Translations under genes and position numbers: made by a program
Shown here: positions 45,801 to 56,193 of the stretch, piece by piece
Numbering within the stretch: the first letter of the stretch is position 1
Layout: every line of letters starts with the position of its first letter
Origin: Gavia stellata
Lineage: Eukaryota; Chordata; Aves; Gaviiformes; Gaviidae
DNA length: 64,000 bases
Direction of reading: 5' to 3'
Assembly (NCBI RefSeq): GCF_030936135.1
Contig: NC_082596.1
Span: 93,480,449 to 93,544,448, forward strand
Notes under the pieces: model-generated
Database searches by the model: none
Told to the model about the DNA's origin: nothing
The model's input: the letters and a program-made list of their open reading frames with translations, nothing else

Positions 45801-48800
45801 TCTGCTAATCTTATGGTAGTCTGGAAGTTAATGCTACGATTTTGTTGACTCCCTTGCTGTACAGGGCAATGATCTCAGCTGACCTAAACCAGGATGGATA
45901 CGAAGATCTGGTGGTCGGAGCACCGGGGTACAGCACATTGGGCCGTGTTCAGATAGGACGGGTGTATGTGGTCTACAGCAACCAGTCAGGTTTGCCACCC
46001 AAGGACATGGATCTAGATGGGAAAGCTGACCAAGTACTACAGGGTCATCAGGTGAGGGGTCAAGTCAGGTATTTGTCGCTTAAATTTTTTTGCCTGAAAA
46101 TGTGTTAAATTCTAACTGAGCAATAGTATCATTAATATGTGTGAGGATTCTTCCTGAAATGCCCCTCCTGGTAAAAGGATGTCTTATGCTTTTCAGGAAA
46201 AATAACTGTTACTTAAGTCACAGGAACAATTAAAGCAATGGTGATCTGTAGGTTCACTTTTATTACTGTGCCAGGTAAGTGGGTGTTAGAACATAATTTG
46301 CCCTTGAAAAAAACTGAGGTAGTGTCTCTGTAAGTCACAATATAGCTCATTTGGGTCCCTGCATTTTAGAAAATATTTTTCATCCAAAATTATTAATTCA
46401 ATGTAAGTTCCAATTCCTTTGAAGATACATTTTTTTTTTATTAATTGATAACTTCTCACAAAACCATTGTTTGCCTTTACTAAGAGTACACGTTATTTTA
46501 AAAAAAAGAGAAAACTATGATTTGACATGACGGTGACTGGCTTCTAACTGAGAAGCAGGATCAAATGATCTTTTTGAGTAATAAAGATGAACCTCTGTAG
46601 AAAATATCTTTATTCACAAAGAAGAGAATAGAGAGAGATGAGAGACATTTCCTTTTAATCTGTTTCTGTGGTTATAAACTGTGGAGTAACAGCTGCTGTC
46701 TTCTTGCAGAGTGTTTTAGTGGTTCACAGCTGTAATGCGGTTAACAGGAAAGTTCATAAGCTTGACGTCAGTGGTGCGCTAGGCTCAGAAGAGGAAATAG
46801 CAAAGCAGCGTCGTGTTGTGTTCAGTTCTCTTAGATTTTAACACCTCCACATCCTCAAACAGAACAGTTGTCTCTGAGTTAGTGTATTAGTGTGAGAGTT
46901 ATTACCTGGGAGAACAGCGACGCTAAGAAAATCTTAAGAATTGTTGGGATAGATTTTTGTCGTCTCTGTTTCCAGTTCTTCCCTGTGCTGTGATTGCAAA
47001 TGTGCATTAGGTTTTGATGGTTTTGTCTTGAAAACATCTGTTATTTTTATGAGAGCAATCCCTCTTCTTTTAGCCTTCAGGAAGATTTGGTTCTGCCTTG
47101 GCAGTCCTGGACTTCAATGAGGATGGAGCGCCAGATCTGGCAGTTGGAGCACCTTCTGTGGGATCTCAGTTTCTTACTTACAAAGTAAGCCACACACATG
47201 GGTTTGTTGCAGTTTTTTTCCTCCAAACAGAACATTTTTATTGATACATACTTTTTTGAACAGTGAAATGAGAGAGAGAATTTCTGTTGTTGCTCATGGT
47301 GACATTGTAATTTAAACACAAAGGTCTATAACCTTTGAGGGTACTTTGACTAGAGCAATGACAGCTATCTCTATTTCTCTTTCAGTGGCCTTTTTGCACA
47401 TTAGAAATCCAAATCAGATTGCAACTTTGCAGCACTGATGTGCTGGAAATGGAAGGAGTCACTCGTGAAATACAAGTGTACCCTTTTTATTTAGGAACAG
47501 AGAGTCTGGAATGGACCTCATGGGTCATCTGCTGTCACAGGCCAACAGATGATATCTAAAATGTGATATGAACACAGACACAGTTGCTAAAATAATCGAG
47601 TTACAGAGGCTTAATGATTTGCAGCCTACCAGATAAGCCCATGTAATGGTCCCTGAGTATTTTCAGCCCACGCGAACTGAGAGGCAAAATGTTTTGGTTT
47701 AAATCACATCCATTAAACTTAAAACTCTTCAGAATTTCAGATACTAACTTAGCTGCCTAAATAGGAACTTAAATGCTTTCATGCAAACCCACTAGCTTGG
47801 AAAATTGCATGCATCTGTTGTGCCTGGCACTGTGTGCCATTGCATTAAATAATAATTAACAAAATTTGAGGCACCTGAATGTGTGTATAACGAATGTAAG
47901 ATACAGTATACTGTCCTTGCTCCTTACCCACAGTATGATGAAAATGTACTTCTCTGTACTTCTTCAGTTAGTTGCAATGTTGTAGAAGTACCCATTACAG
48001 CATGGGTATTCTTAGGTTTTGGGTGGAAAAGACGGTATTATGAGAAGGCTCTGACAGGAAAAAAGCAGTTGTATTAATAGCCCTTGCAGCACTGTTTCAC
48101 TCCCCGTGCTTTGTCTTGGATTTCATGCTTGGTGCTGACATGCAGGTGCTCTCATGCTGTATTTGCTTTTCCTTCTGTTTAGGGTGCTGTGTATGTCTAT
48201 TTTGGCACTGAGGGAAGAGGCTTGGCATCTCAACCAAACGTTACCGTAACTTGTCAGGTATATTGATCAGGCTAACACAGGGCTACACAAGCAGGAGGTG
48301 AGATAAAGGGGAAAGGGGCTTGAGGGCTTAAAAAAAGAGCATTAAAATCAAACTTCTCATTGCAAGGGAATTTAGACTGATGGGGATGATGCAAGAAGGT
48401 GCTTGCCTGGGTTGGTTGTATGTGGGAAAGACATTTGTGCTCCAGTGCAGGGGAGGCAGCAGGGTGAACAGAAAGATGCATAGCCCTCCAAAAAAACCCA
48501 AAGAAAACAAAATTGAAGCCAGGCAGTGGGAGGGTAATTTGATCAGAAGCAGACAAAGTTAGCTTTTTAGAAGTAAATAGCTCTATTTTGTTACAGAATT
48601 GGTGGCTTCAGTTCCATTTCAGGCTTAAACTAACTGTTTATTGCAGTATTCCTACTGTAATCTTGGTTGGTCCCTCCTGGCAGCTGATATTGATGGGGAT
48701 GGAAATGCTGATCTGGTTGTGGGCTCTCCATATGCGCCTGGTGGTGGGCAGCAGAGAGGATTTGTGGTTGCATTTTACTCTTATTTCAACAGGAGTGACC

Positions 48801-51800
48801 AAGGTAATATTTATTGAATAAATTAATCCTCCCATATTTTATGTGACTGTTCACTTGTTCCTAATTAATCACGGGATAATTCAGGTTCAAAGGGATCTCA
48901 GGAGGTGTCTAGTCCAGCCTCCTGCTGAATAAGGGGGCAGCGATGAAGTCAGACCAGATCGCTCAGGGCTTTATCTGGTCACGTCTTAAAAACCTCCAGT
49001 GACAGAGGTTGCACAGCCACTCCGGGCAGCTGTTCCACTTCTTGGCTGTCCTCACAGGGAAAAAAAATGTCTTGTTACAGCCAGTATGAACCTCTCTTGT
49101 TTTCAGCTTATGCTCATTGTCTGTTGTCCTCCCACCTCTATGCATGGTGAAGTCGGAGGCACAGAAGGCATTACGTACCCCAGTACACTGGGAAGAGCGC
49201 GGCCCTATCTCCTTGTTAACCTCCTCACAGGTACTGGCAGGCTGCTGTTAGGTCCACTCGAAACCTTCTCTTCTCTTCTCCAGGCTGAGTACGTCCCGGT
49301 CCCTCAGTCTTTGCTCACAGCGCAAGTGCTCCAGCCCCCAGCTATCTTGCTCTAAAATTAAATTTGCTCCAGTTTATCAACATCTCTTCTGTTTTGTGGG
49401 GTCCAAAACTGAACAATGTATTATAGGTGTGGTCTAGGGAGGAGTAAAGGGGAAATAATCACTTCTCTCGATCTCTGCCATGCTCCTGCTTATATCACCT
49501 GGGATGCTGTTGGTCATCTCTGCTGTCTGAGCCTCACGCTCAGCTCTCTGCTCACCAGGATCTCCAGGACCTTTTCCACACGGCTGCTCCCCAGCCAGTC
49601 TGTCCCCAGCCTGTATCGCTGCAAGGGCATCTCTTTTCCCAGGGGCAGGGCTTTGCATTTGTCCTCGCTGAATTTTGTGAGGTTCCTCCAGCCTGTCTGG
49701 GTCCTTCTGAATGGTAGCACTCCCCTCAAGTGAGAACCCCCCCAGCCTCCTGTCATCTGGCAACTTCATGAAAGGGCATGTTGTTGCCTTCTGCGGATCA
49801 TTTATAAAAGCGTTTAACAGGATGAGTCTACAGATAGACCCCTGAAGGTACTCCACTTGTCACCGGCATTCCGAATATAACCCGCTGACTGCTGCCCTGT
49901 GAGGGGGATCATCTCAACCGGGTTTTTCCCATCTGGTTGTCCACCCATCCAGACTGCAGTGACCAAGCTTGGATACAAGAACATGGTGGGAGACAGTGTT
50001 GACAGCCTTGCTAAAGCAATGGATTCAACTGTGTATTGGTGACACCAGGGCGGTCTCACTGGTCTTCCTTGGAAATTTGCAAATGTACATCAAAAGATGA
50101 ATTTTTATCATTCTGTGTGCTCCTTCCTGTGGCTAAAGAGGAATGCCACAAGTGGATACAGCTAATGAGTACACGCGATGAGGATTGTTGTGAATGAGGA
50201 AGGAAAGGCTACATTGGGAGCTAAATAAAGTTAATAGGGGCTGGGCAGAATATGCAGGTATTCACAGCTTTGTCAGAATCACATAATTGGGATTTCCAAT
50301 AATGCTTAATTTTTGTCGCTTATTCTACTTCATGTAAAATTAGAAACCACAAGAAAAATGCATTTCAAAACACTGCCAACTGACATTTTTGCAAAACCAA
50401 ACCACAGAATGAATTATTTGAATTAAAGCCAGAATTATTTGAAGCTCCCACAACCCTTAAAGAATTACAAGTTCTGACAAACAGTTTCAATGTTGTCCTA
50501 TCCCTAAGAAGGAGTCACTAGTTTAGGGCAGGCTTGACTGATAGCTTTCATGTACTTTGTGTAGGATGTGGCAAGGATTTAGAAGCAGGCTGTGCTGAAT
50601 AAAGGCTTTCACCAGCCAGTACAGTTGCGGACGGAGCAAGCGAAGAAGTTAGCAATAGCTGGTGCCATATCATGGACGGTGTAACGTTGCTTATAGAAAC
50701 TTGTGGTCATAGGATGAATCAGTGGAGGATTGCTAACAGATTTTTCTATGCCAGGGTACACCAAGATTTAATTCGTATTTTTCTGGTCTGTCAGGACTTC
50801 TGGCAGTAGAGGATGCCAACTGGATGGTGAAGGGGGAAGAAAACTATGCTTGGTTTGGATTTTCACTTGCCAGCTGCCAGCTGGAGAACATGACATTGCT
50901 GCTGATTGGTAGCCCTACGTGGAAGAGTTGTGCTGGGTGTGTTGTATGTGACAACTTGCTCTTTCCTCCATGCTGCCCTACTTCTGCAATGGTTAAGATT
51001 TGTAATAGGTTAGACTTGAAGCTTTTCAGGAAGTTTCCTCTTTGTCCTGCTTAGAATATTTTTATGCCTTCATCCTTCCTCATGAAGGGAGGGGTGTCTT
51101 TAGACCCTTTACAAAGAGGGCCTTTATTTACAGACACTTAAGAATTGGTTGGGTTTTCTTTGGGGGGGGAGAGGGGCCACAAAAATGCTAACAGGTAAGC
51201 ATGCCTAAAATAATCCTATAGATAGCACTTAGAGATAGCATTTTTAAAAGCAAACCAACACGAAAACGTATTGGGTGATAAAGAAGTGGATAGAGAGACC
51301 AAGTCTGTGCCCTAAATGTCTTGTGACTAGTTAGAACAAGCATGGGAATTACTAAAATAGATTTCTAGAATTCGGCAGCCACTGTTATTCCAAACAAAAA
51401 GGGGAAGATAGTTTAAGAGGAGCAATCCTAGCTGAATGTACAAAAACATGTTGTTCCATACAAATATATTTTGCATTGTAGTTCAAGCTGCCATCCCTTC
51501 TCATCGGGTGTCCGACAGAGCGTTGGGAAGGTGTACGGGTATAACCCACCGAGCACAAAGCCCTGGTTTGCAGTAACCGGAGACAAGGTATGGGACCTTA
51601 TGAATTAATTTGAAATAAAGTGACATTCTGTAGAAATGACATAGGTCTTTTAAAAATCTAACAGGCGATGGGCAGAATGGGTTTGTCTCTGGCCAGTGGT
51701 GTGATGTCTGTGGCTGGGATCACAAGGACGGTTTTGGCGGTGGGTGCACCTACTGCAGGTATGTCCTTCTGAAAACTGGAAACCATTTCTGCTTTGGGAC

Positions 51801-54674
51801 GTTTGTTTCTATGTGGCCAGAGGATACATACAAAATTTAAAAGTTAGAAAAGGGACCTTTTAATTGCCATGTAATTTAAAAAAAAGGAACAAATAGAAAT
51901 AATCACTGTAATCACCTATATGTGCCTTACCTGTAGAATCCTCTGTACTATGCCTCACCTTCAATGGGTTTTTTCCTTCTTTAAAATTAGTTTAGCAGCA
52001 TTATTACCTTGCATTATTTACGTAGCAGTGATTTGCTAGTAGACTACATATTTCTTGGAATTAAAACGGTATTTTGTCCCTTCTCTGGCAGTAGGTAGTA
52101 AGGAATTAGGAAAGTCAAAATGTAGAACTCTAACCTGAATGCTTTTTTCCCCTGCTACTATTGCTAAGAGATTGTTTCTATGCTCATTACTGTTAATACC
52201 GTGTAATGTTTGATCTTATTCATAAATTGTATTAATTTTGTCCGTATTATGTAATGCCAGTATTATCTGCTGTCAATGTATTGCAAGTACTAAACCTAAG
52301 TTCCTATGTCTGATGCTCAGCTTCCGTTACTTCTTTTTTTTTTCCAGATGGCCTGTCTAGGATTTCATTTATCTCCTCAGTGCTGCAGCAGGCTGGACTG
52401 GCGCTGGTGTACGATCTGACAGACAGCACCAAGCCTTCTTTGCTCAGCACATTCAGTGGAGACAGGAGGTTTTCTCGCTTTGGAGGAGATGTATACTTAA
52501 GTGACCTGGATAATGATGGACTAGGTAAGGCTTGATGAATCTAGATCAGAGGTGAAATGTTTGACCTTTGCCCGCAGGAAGACTGGTCACCTACGTATTC
52601 ATACAAGTGCTAAATACAGTCTGCTTCCTCAACTGACTTGTACAAGTATCCCGTCGTGCCTTGGGGGGAGGCATCTCTAAAATCCCAAGCAGCTTAGTCA
52701 GAAATTGAAACATTTTATCTGTCATCATTAATAGAAATTGTGGCACCTAGAGGTATGTAAATGCCAACTGTCTTTCTTTCACTTCTGATGTGTCATGTCA
52801 TCCTTGTAATATTTGCAGATGAAATGATTGTGACATCCCCGCTGCGAACTAACAGTATCACCACAATACTGTTTGGGGGGGCAGCGGGCCGTGTGTACAT
52901 TTACAACGGCAAGCAGGCATCCTCCGGGAATGTGACAGGCCACTGCGAATCATGGATATCTCCCTGTCCTGAGGACTGGGTAAGAAAACATACAAGTGAA
53001 ATCAGGACATGAGGTCATAATGACAGCTAATTAGTTCCATCCAGTGCAAACATCTGGTGCATTCTGACTTGGTGTCAGAAAAGAGAAGGGTCCTTGTGTT
53101 TCTGCATCTGTGTGATTTCGTTCCTCCTGTTCATTCTTGAATTCCTTTGCTGTTCAGGAGCCAGGGTTATTGCACTGGTCTCCTACTCTGCTAGTGTGGG
53201 TCCCTCCGCTGACTTTTTATCTTTTATTTTCTTCTTCAGGCACAGTATGTCCTGACTTCTCCTGAGGTAAGTAACCAGAAAACAAACTACTGAGAGAAAT
53301 GAAAAAGTCCCACAAAACCCAACAGCATTATAACAAGCGATGTTGTTTTACAGGAACTATCAAGGTTTGGGAGTTCCGTTATCACTGTGAAATCTGAAAG
53401 AAAGGTGAGAAAAATTACTCGTCAGTTGCTTCGTAACATCTTTCTACTTCACTTGCACGATAGCCAACACCTCACGTATATATCTTACTCATTTGCAGAA
53501 GTCTTAAGTGCTTTACATAGTTAATTTTCATTTAAGTCACTCTCTGAACTGATAATTAAGACCATTTTATAGGTGGATGAACTATGGAGTTGTCAAAATT
53601 TTGGCACCCGACACCGGAACTGAAAGAAATCACTTTAAAACAGCTTCAAATCTAAACTACTTAGGAGTTTGCTGAAAGGTTGTATGGCAAATCAAGTGTA
53701 AATGCCAACTGCCTTTACTGTTCATGCCAACCTGTATGCAAAGCAGATGCTCAGCTGTGGGGTAAACCAGGCACCGAACCACCCCCTCGTTTAATATTTA
53801 CACGCTCACTGTCCTAGCTCTGGCTTGCAGTGATAGCTGTTCACCTGGCAAGTATTTCCAAGTGCAGAGAGGTCCAGTTCTTACCTGAATGATTTTGGAT
53901 GTGTTTGTGTTTCTCTTTGTTTCCCTTGGATGCCCATTATTTTTACCAAATACAATGCACCGAGGAACCTTTTTTTCAGCTTGAAGGTTACTTGGTGCTT
54001 GTTCAGCTGAGGGGAGTCCCACGGTCTGCTTACTCTGACGTAACCTGTGTGAGAACTGAGGTTCTCTGTGTGAGGACTGAGAAAGCCTCAGTACTAGGCT
54101 GAGGAGGTGTGTGACTGGTGTTCAACAAATGGTGTTTGACTTCTTGTTGTTAAAACGTACAATGGAGAAACACCTGGAAATGTAAATGCTTCTAAGCTAG
54201 GTTAGGCTGCATAATCCAACAGCTGAAACAAAGGCATCGCTGATGGGTTCTGCGCGAGTGCAAGTGAGGCCGTTCTCCAAGCAGTTGTGTTCCTTCGCTA
54301 CGGCACCAATCCAGTCCGCACTCCAGCTTCAGCTGTATTGATCTTTACCCCTGAGAAACTGTTTACATTGGCAAGAGATTTATTTGACTGGTTCTGGCTT
54401 CTTCCAGTTCCCCAGATGAAATAAAGTCTGTTTGCCAAATCGTTTTGTTAACCGTTGTTCTGATGAGGTGGGTTGCTCTCTCCCGTTTCTCCTCATCACT
54501 AATGACACAGACAAAACCTGGTTTCCGTTGGGGAAGCTGAAGGCAGTCGTACACCCGCAGTTGCGTTTTGCTAACCTTTACTCTGTGTCTCTGCAGAAAG
54601 AAGTCGTTGTGGCAGCAGAGAGAAGTTCGGCAAAAGCTCGACTTGGTGGAAGGCTTTTTCTCTACTGGCTCTAA
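30761..54674 (+). CDS. GPLD1: GPLD1, GPI-specific phospholipase D, complete, 25 coding exons
   Basis: Secreted, liver-derived plasma enzyme that cleaves the inositol-phosphate bond of GPI anchors and releases anchored proteins. The 25 exons listed separately join in frame to 838 codons plus stop (human 840), with agreeing phases at every junction. Residues 1 to about 23 form a signal peptide. The N-terminal Zn-dependent phospholipase C/D-type domain keeps all four His residues reported as critical in human, at the same numbers: His29, His125, His133 and His158. From about residue 384 the protein is an FG-GAP beta-propeller with Ca-binding loops DLNQDG (390-395), DFNEDG (459-464), DIDGDG (522-527) and DLDNDG before residue 733. 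The start ATG has A at -3 and G at +4. The stop ends the protein three residues short of human. The segment around residues 600-625 is the most divergent and is Cys-enriched. Confidence 0.97.
30858..33704 (+). other. GPLD1: GPLD1 intron 1
   Basis: 2.85 kb intron. It contains a GC-richer patch at about 32330-32560 with overlapping open frames on both strands. Those show no recognisable family and carry no splice-consistent coding signal. No repeat was identified. Confidence 0.75.
33705..33760 (+). CDS. GPLD1: GPLD1 exon 2
   Basis: 56 bp; encodes AHRALEFFIKHEGNVNYRQ. Acceptor gtttttcag, donor gtaggt, exit phase 0. Matches human HRALEFLQLHNGRVNYRE. Confidence 0.95.
34746..34824 (+). CDS. GPLD1: GPLD1 exon 3
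   Basis: Encodes LLLNHQDAFQAGSIYPDAFY then PSICKS. Acceptor ttttcccag, donor gtaaga, exit one base into a codon. Confidence 0.95.
34825..37520 (+). other. GPLD1: GPLD1 intron 3, unique part
   Basis: 2.7 kb before the polypyrimidine minisatellite. It is relatively C/T-rich between about 35.9 and 36.5 kb, with repeated caggttgcc-like words (36098, 36109 and 36168). No recognised transposable element or gene. Confidence 0.6.
37521..37915 (+). repeat. Polypyrimidine minisatellite, ~20-24 bp unit
   Basis: About 17 tandem copies of a ctctttccctttc + T(7-10) + c(1-3) unit in GPLD1 intron 3, almost pure C/T on the coding strand. The last three copies, nearest exon 4, carry ctttctctttc instead of ctttccctttc. 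The tract ends about 40 bp before the exon 4 acceptor. The long frames on both strands here (Phe/Pro/Leu or Lys/Glu/Arg repeats) are products of the repeat, not genes. Confidence 0.97.
37957..38054 (+). CDS. GPLD1: GPLD1 exon 4
   Basis: Encodes GIFHDVSEDTHWSPFLSASI then HYIRRNYPQPWEE. Acceptor tgcaatag is weak by itself and lies just after the minisatellite. Donor gtaaga, phase 0 exit. Confidence 0.94.
38055..39238 (+). other. GPLD1: GPLD1 intron 4
   Basis: 1.2 kb. It contains a 140-codon open frame (to 38467) in a frame different from exon 4 and with no ATG-led family signature. I regard it as chance. Nothing else was seen. Confidence 0.65.
39239..39349 (+). CDS. GPLD1: GPLD1 exon 5: His125 and His133
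   Basis: 37 codons, phase 0: ATEKLVAFLFGIASHMVADV then SWHSLGIDQGFLKAMGE. The SHMVADVSWH segment carries two of the four critical His residues. Confidence 0.95.
39622..39670 (+). CDS. GPLD1: GPLD1 exon 6: His158
   Basis: 49 bp: IDFHGSYSEAHNVGDF, carrying His151 and His158. Acceptor tttctccag, donor gtaatg. Confidence 0.95.
40163..40217 (+). CDS. GPLD1: GPLD1 exon 7
   Basis: 55 bp: GGDVLSQFELDFSYLASN, then a split Trp codon. Acceptor gtctgcag, donor gtaaga. Confidence 0.95.
41190..41297 (+). CDS. GPLD1: GPLD1 exon 8
   Basis: YVPVKDLAAIYKEFYGREII then TESTITDCTYLLFLE. Acceptor gtttttag, donor gtaagt; both ends split codons (Trp and Leu). Confidence 0.95.
42023..42050 (+). CDS. GPLD1: GPLD1 exon 9 (28 bp micro-like exon)
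   Basis: Encodes only HGERLAVAK after the split Leu codon. Acceptor ttttttttttcag is strong. The donor gttggt is non-standard at +3/+4 but is fixed by the frame and by homology to human (YGEMLAVSK). Confidence 0.93.
42138..42277 (+). CDS. GPLD1: GPLD1 exon 10
   Basis: LFPTYASKSPFLVEKFHEYF, then LGGVDDMAFWTNNIFELTSR and MLENGT. Acceptor ctcttag, donor gtatag; the intron before it is only 87 bp. Confidence 0.95.
43250..43315 (+). CDS. GPLD1: GPLD1 exon 11
   Basis: GCSLPENPLFINCTREHKDS, then a split Gly codon. Acceptor tttcttcag, donor gtaagt. It contains an NCT glycosylation sequon. Confidence 0.95.
43869..43992 (+). CDS. GPLD1: GPLD1 exon 12
   Basis: RNKQSKNERHKNATSLLTKT, then LEKNINYTERGVHFNIQSWA. 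The tandem acceptor tagcag at 43866-43871 allows a start at 43869 or 43872, one Arg more or less. Donor gtaagt. Confidence 0.92.
44539..44678 (+). CDS. GPLD1: GPLD1 exon 13
   Basis: NSLHLINRAFAANVWRTLAA, then SKPAASYFLTSPYARLG and a split Trp. The donor is gttggt, again unusual. A competing gtaatt 4 bp on would break the frame. Confidence 0.93.
45865..46051 (+). CDS. GPLD1: GPLD1 exon 14: first FG-GAP calcium loop
   Basis: AMISADLNQDGYEDLVVGAP, then GYSTLGRVQIGRVYVVYSNQ and onward to LQGHQ. DLNQDGYEDLVVGAPG is a classic integrin-type propeller blade. Phase 0 exit; donor gtgagg. Confidence 0.96.
47074..47184 (+). CDS. GPLD1: GPLD1 exon 15: second calcium loop
   Basis: PSGRFGSALAVLDFNEDGAP, then DLAVGAPSVGSQFLTYK, 37 codons, phase 0. 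Acceptor cttcttttag, donor gtaagc. Confidence 0.96.
48183..48257 (+). CDS. GPLD1: GPLD1 exon 16
   Basis: 25 codons: GAVYVYFGTEGRGLASQPNV then TVTCQ. Acceptor ctgtttag, donor gtatat. Confidence 0.95.
48647..48803 (+). CDS. GPLD1: GPLD1 exon 17: third calcium loop
   Basis: YSYCNLGWSLLAADIDGDGN, then ADLVVGSPYAPGGGQQRGF and VVAFYSYFNRSDQ. Acceptor ttattgcag, donor gtaata; ends one base into a codon. Confidence 0.95.
48878..50050 (-). mobile_element. CR1 LINE, 5'-truncated, antisense in GPLD1 intron 17
   Basis: The plus strand reads as the complement of a CR1 3' UTR and end of ORF2 (agtccagcctcctgctg, then gcctgtatcgctgcaagggc, then tactccacttgtcaccggc). On the minus strand, pieces of the reverse transcriptase C-terminal region are readable in more than one frame (GTDWLGSS, QKDPDRLEE, DDRRLGGFS). 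The frame changes and stops show that it is an old, inactive copy. The boundary at 50050 is approximate. Confidence 0.93.
50795..50936 (+). CDS. GPLD1: GPLD1 exon 18
   Basis: LLAVEDANWMVKGEENYAWF, then GFSLASCQLENMTLLLIGSP and TWKSCA. The donor gtgtgt at 50937 is chosen because only it keeps the frame into exon 19. Confidence 0.92.
51482..51587 (+). CDS. GPLD1: GPLD1 exon 19 (divergent loop)
   Basis: SSCHPFSSGVRQSVGKVYGY, then NPPSTKPWFAVTGDK. The first ten residues do not resemble the human loop and add Cys; VGKVYGY onward does match. Acceptor attgtag, donor gtatgg. Confidence 0.9.
51665..51758 (+). CDS. GPLD1: GPLD1 exon 20
   Basis: AMGRMGLSLASGVMSVAGIT, then RTVLAVGAPTA. Acceptor tctaacag after an intron of only 77 bp; donor gtatgt. 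Confidence 0.94.
52348..52524 (+). CDS. GPLD1: GPLD1 exon 21
   Basis: DGLSRISFISSVLQQAGLAL, then STFSGDRRFSRFGGDVYLS and DLDNDGL. Acceptor tttttttccag, donor gtaagg. Last FG-GAP calcium loop. Confidence 0.95.
52819..52979 (+). CDS. GPLD1: GPLD1 exon 22
   Basis: DEMIVTSPLRTNSITTILFG, then GAAGRVYIYNGKQASSGNVT and GHCESWISPCPEDW. Acceptor atttgcag, donor gtaaga, phase 0 exit. Confidence 0.95.
53240..53266 (+). CDS. GPLD1: GPLD1 exon 23 (27 bp)
   Basis: Nine codons, AQYVLTSPE, identical in plan to human AQYVLISPE. Acceptor cttcttcag, donor gtaagt. Confidence 0.93.
53354..53404 (+). CDS. GPLD1: GPLD1 exon 24 (51 bp)
   Basis: ELSRFGSSVITVKSERK, the FG-GAP strand pair also seen in human (SRFGSSLITVRSK). 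The intron before it is only 87 bp. Donor gtgaga. Confidence 0.94.
54597..54674 (+). CDS. GPLD1: GPLD1 exon 25 with stop
   Basis: KEVVVAAERSSAKARLGGRL then FLYWL and TAA. Matches human VVIAAGRSSLGARLSGAL; the last residues differ and the protein ends slightly sooner. Acceptor tctctgcag. Confidence 0.93.
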   Translation, partial: KEVVVAAERSSAKARLGGRLFLYWL

Positions 54675-56187
54675 AGGTTCATGGTAGCCTTTAAAACAGG
54701 GCACAGCTGGTCTTTTAGTGAAGAATCTCTGCAGTATCTGTGATACTTTCCTTAACTCATACAAACCAACAGACCGCATGACAGCAAACTTCTGATAGCC
54801 AGATGTCCCAGATAGCGAGGTAGGGGCTGGATAGTATTGAGGGAGGGAGGGATGGTCATTGTTTTTACGTGAAGGGGAATATGAGCATTTGTGGTGGTTT
54901 GACTTACAAACCAAGCAAAGCTATGTCAGTCATGGAAAAGCACGAATTAATTCTGTTGTGAGCAGCAGCACTTAACCTAGAACAAGCAAGCTGGTCTGAA
55001 AGCCTTTCAGAGGCTGAAATGAGCAGAAGGCTAGGTTTTGGTAATAGTATTTGGCTGTATAAGGAATGTTGAGTGGTCACCACCTTTTACTGGTCAGATT
55101 TGAGTATTTTAAAACCAGGAAAGACTAGCAGATACTGTGATACAGCCAGGGATTCCAAGGTATCAAAAGTTGCTGTCAAAATACTAAGCATGGAGGGAGG
55201 CAGCCCTAAGCCAGACAGAAAGGCGGGTGCCAGTCCAAAGGACAGCCTCTGCCTCTAGCAAGCCTTGAGGGCTGCACTCGGGGATCTCCCCGGGGAGGAA
55301 AGCGCAAGCAAGACCGGTTAAGTTTTAGGAAAGGCTTTTGCTTTCGCACTTGTGGCAGAGACTACTCTGACACCCTTTCTTTGCATCTTCATGTAAAATT
55401 CCATGACCATGGTAACTCAGAATTGTTAACAGCTTTTATTGTTAACAGTGCTGTCTTCAACTAATTAACACTAATTTTGTATGATGCAGGTTTCAGAGTG
55501 TGCATCAATTATCTATTAAACAACTTGAGCAGCAAGATGTGATGCCGTTATTACCTACGCTAGTCCGTAGACACATGTGTATGTATCTTCTCTCCTCTTG
55601 CCTCCTTCACAAACAAAGCATTATTTCTATTTTAAATAACACAAATCTGTGGAATAGTGCAGAATTCTTAAGGTCATACTCCAAGATGACACACCTCAAC
55701 TTACCTTCTTAGGAATTGTCTCTCTCAGGGAGGTTGTTTTAAAAAAACCAAACAGCAAGTTGAACATTAGCTGGATGTGTAATGTGTTCTAACATCTATG
55801 TTGGGGACTTGTTCAAATAGCAGACTACTTAAAGTTTAAAATCGGAACTTTATGAAAGAAGTAACTGGATGGAACTGGGAGCGCAGTACCTACCTTATGA
55901 ATCTGTGAACTGTGGTGCAAGGCTAAACGAGCAATGTATTTACAAGGGCAGAATGAAGAGTTTTCTTTTTTTAAATGGAAATTGTTGAAACCAGTATGTT
56001 CTGTAGCAATTCCATTCTGAACATACAGCCTCCACAGGCTTTGGTTTTTTCTATGTATGAGGTCAGAGTTTTTTATCGCACATGAATGCATTTTGATTAC
56101 TTTGAATAGTAAGAAAACCATTAAACATTTGCGTATGTCTGAGAGAGAAAGGTGGTCTTGTCAAAGATAGGTATTTCTCTCCATGCT

Positions 56188-56193
56188 TTTATT
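56188..56193 (-). terminator. MRS2: Candidate poly(A) signal of MRS2
   Basis: Minus-strand AATAAA about 2.9 kb after the MRS2 stop. The context is unremarkable and a nearer variant hexamer could be used instead. Confidence 0.2.

Noticed and set aside
47490-47580. Stretch reading like a CR1-type 3' end (tggaatggacctcatgggtcatct)
   Set aside because: It is too short and degenerate to call without a repeat library.
49434-49856. 140-codon minus-strand frame that looks protein-like
   Set aside because: It is a decayed part of CR1 reverse transcriptase, not a host gene.
54363-54914. 183-codon minus-strand frame
   Set aside because: It is antisense to GPLD1 exon 25 and its flanks, with no family signature.
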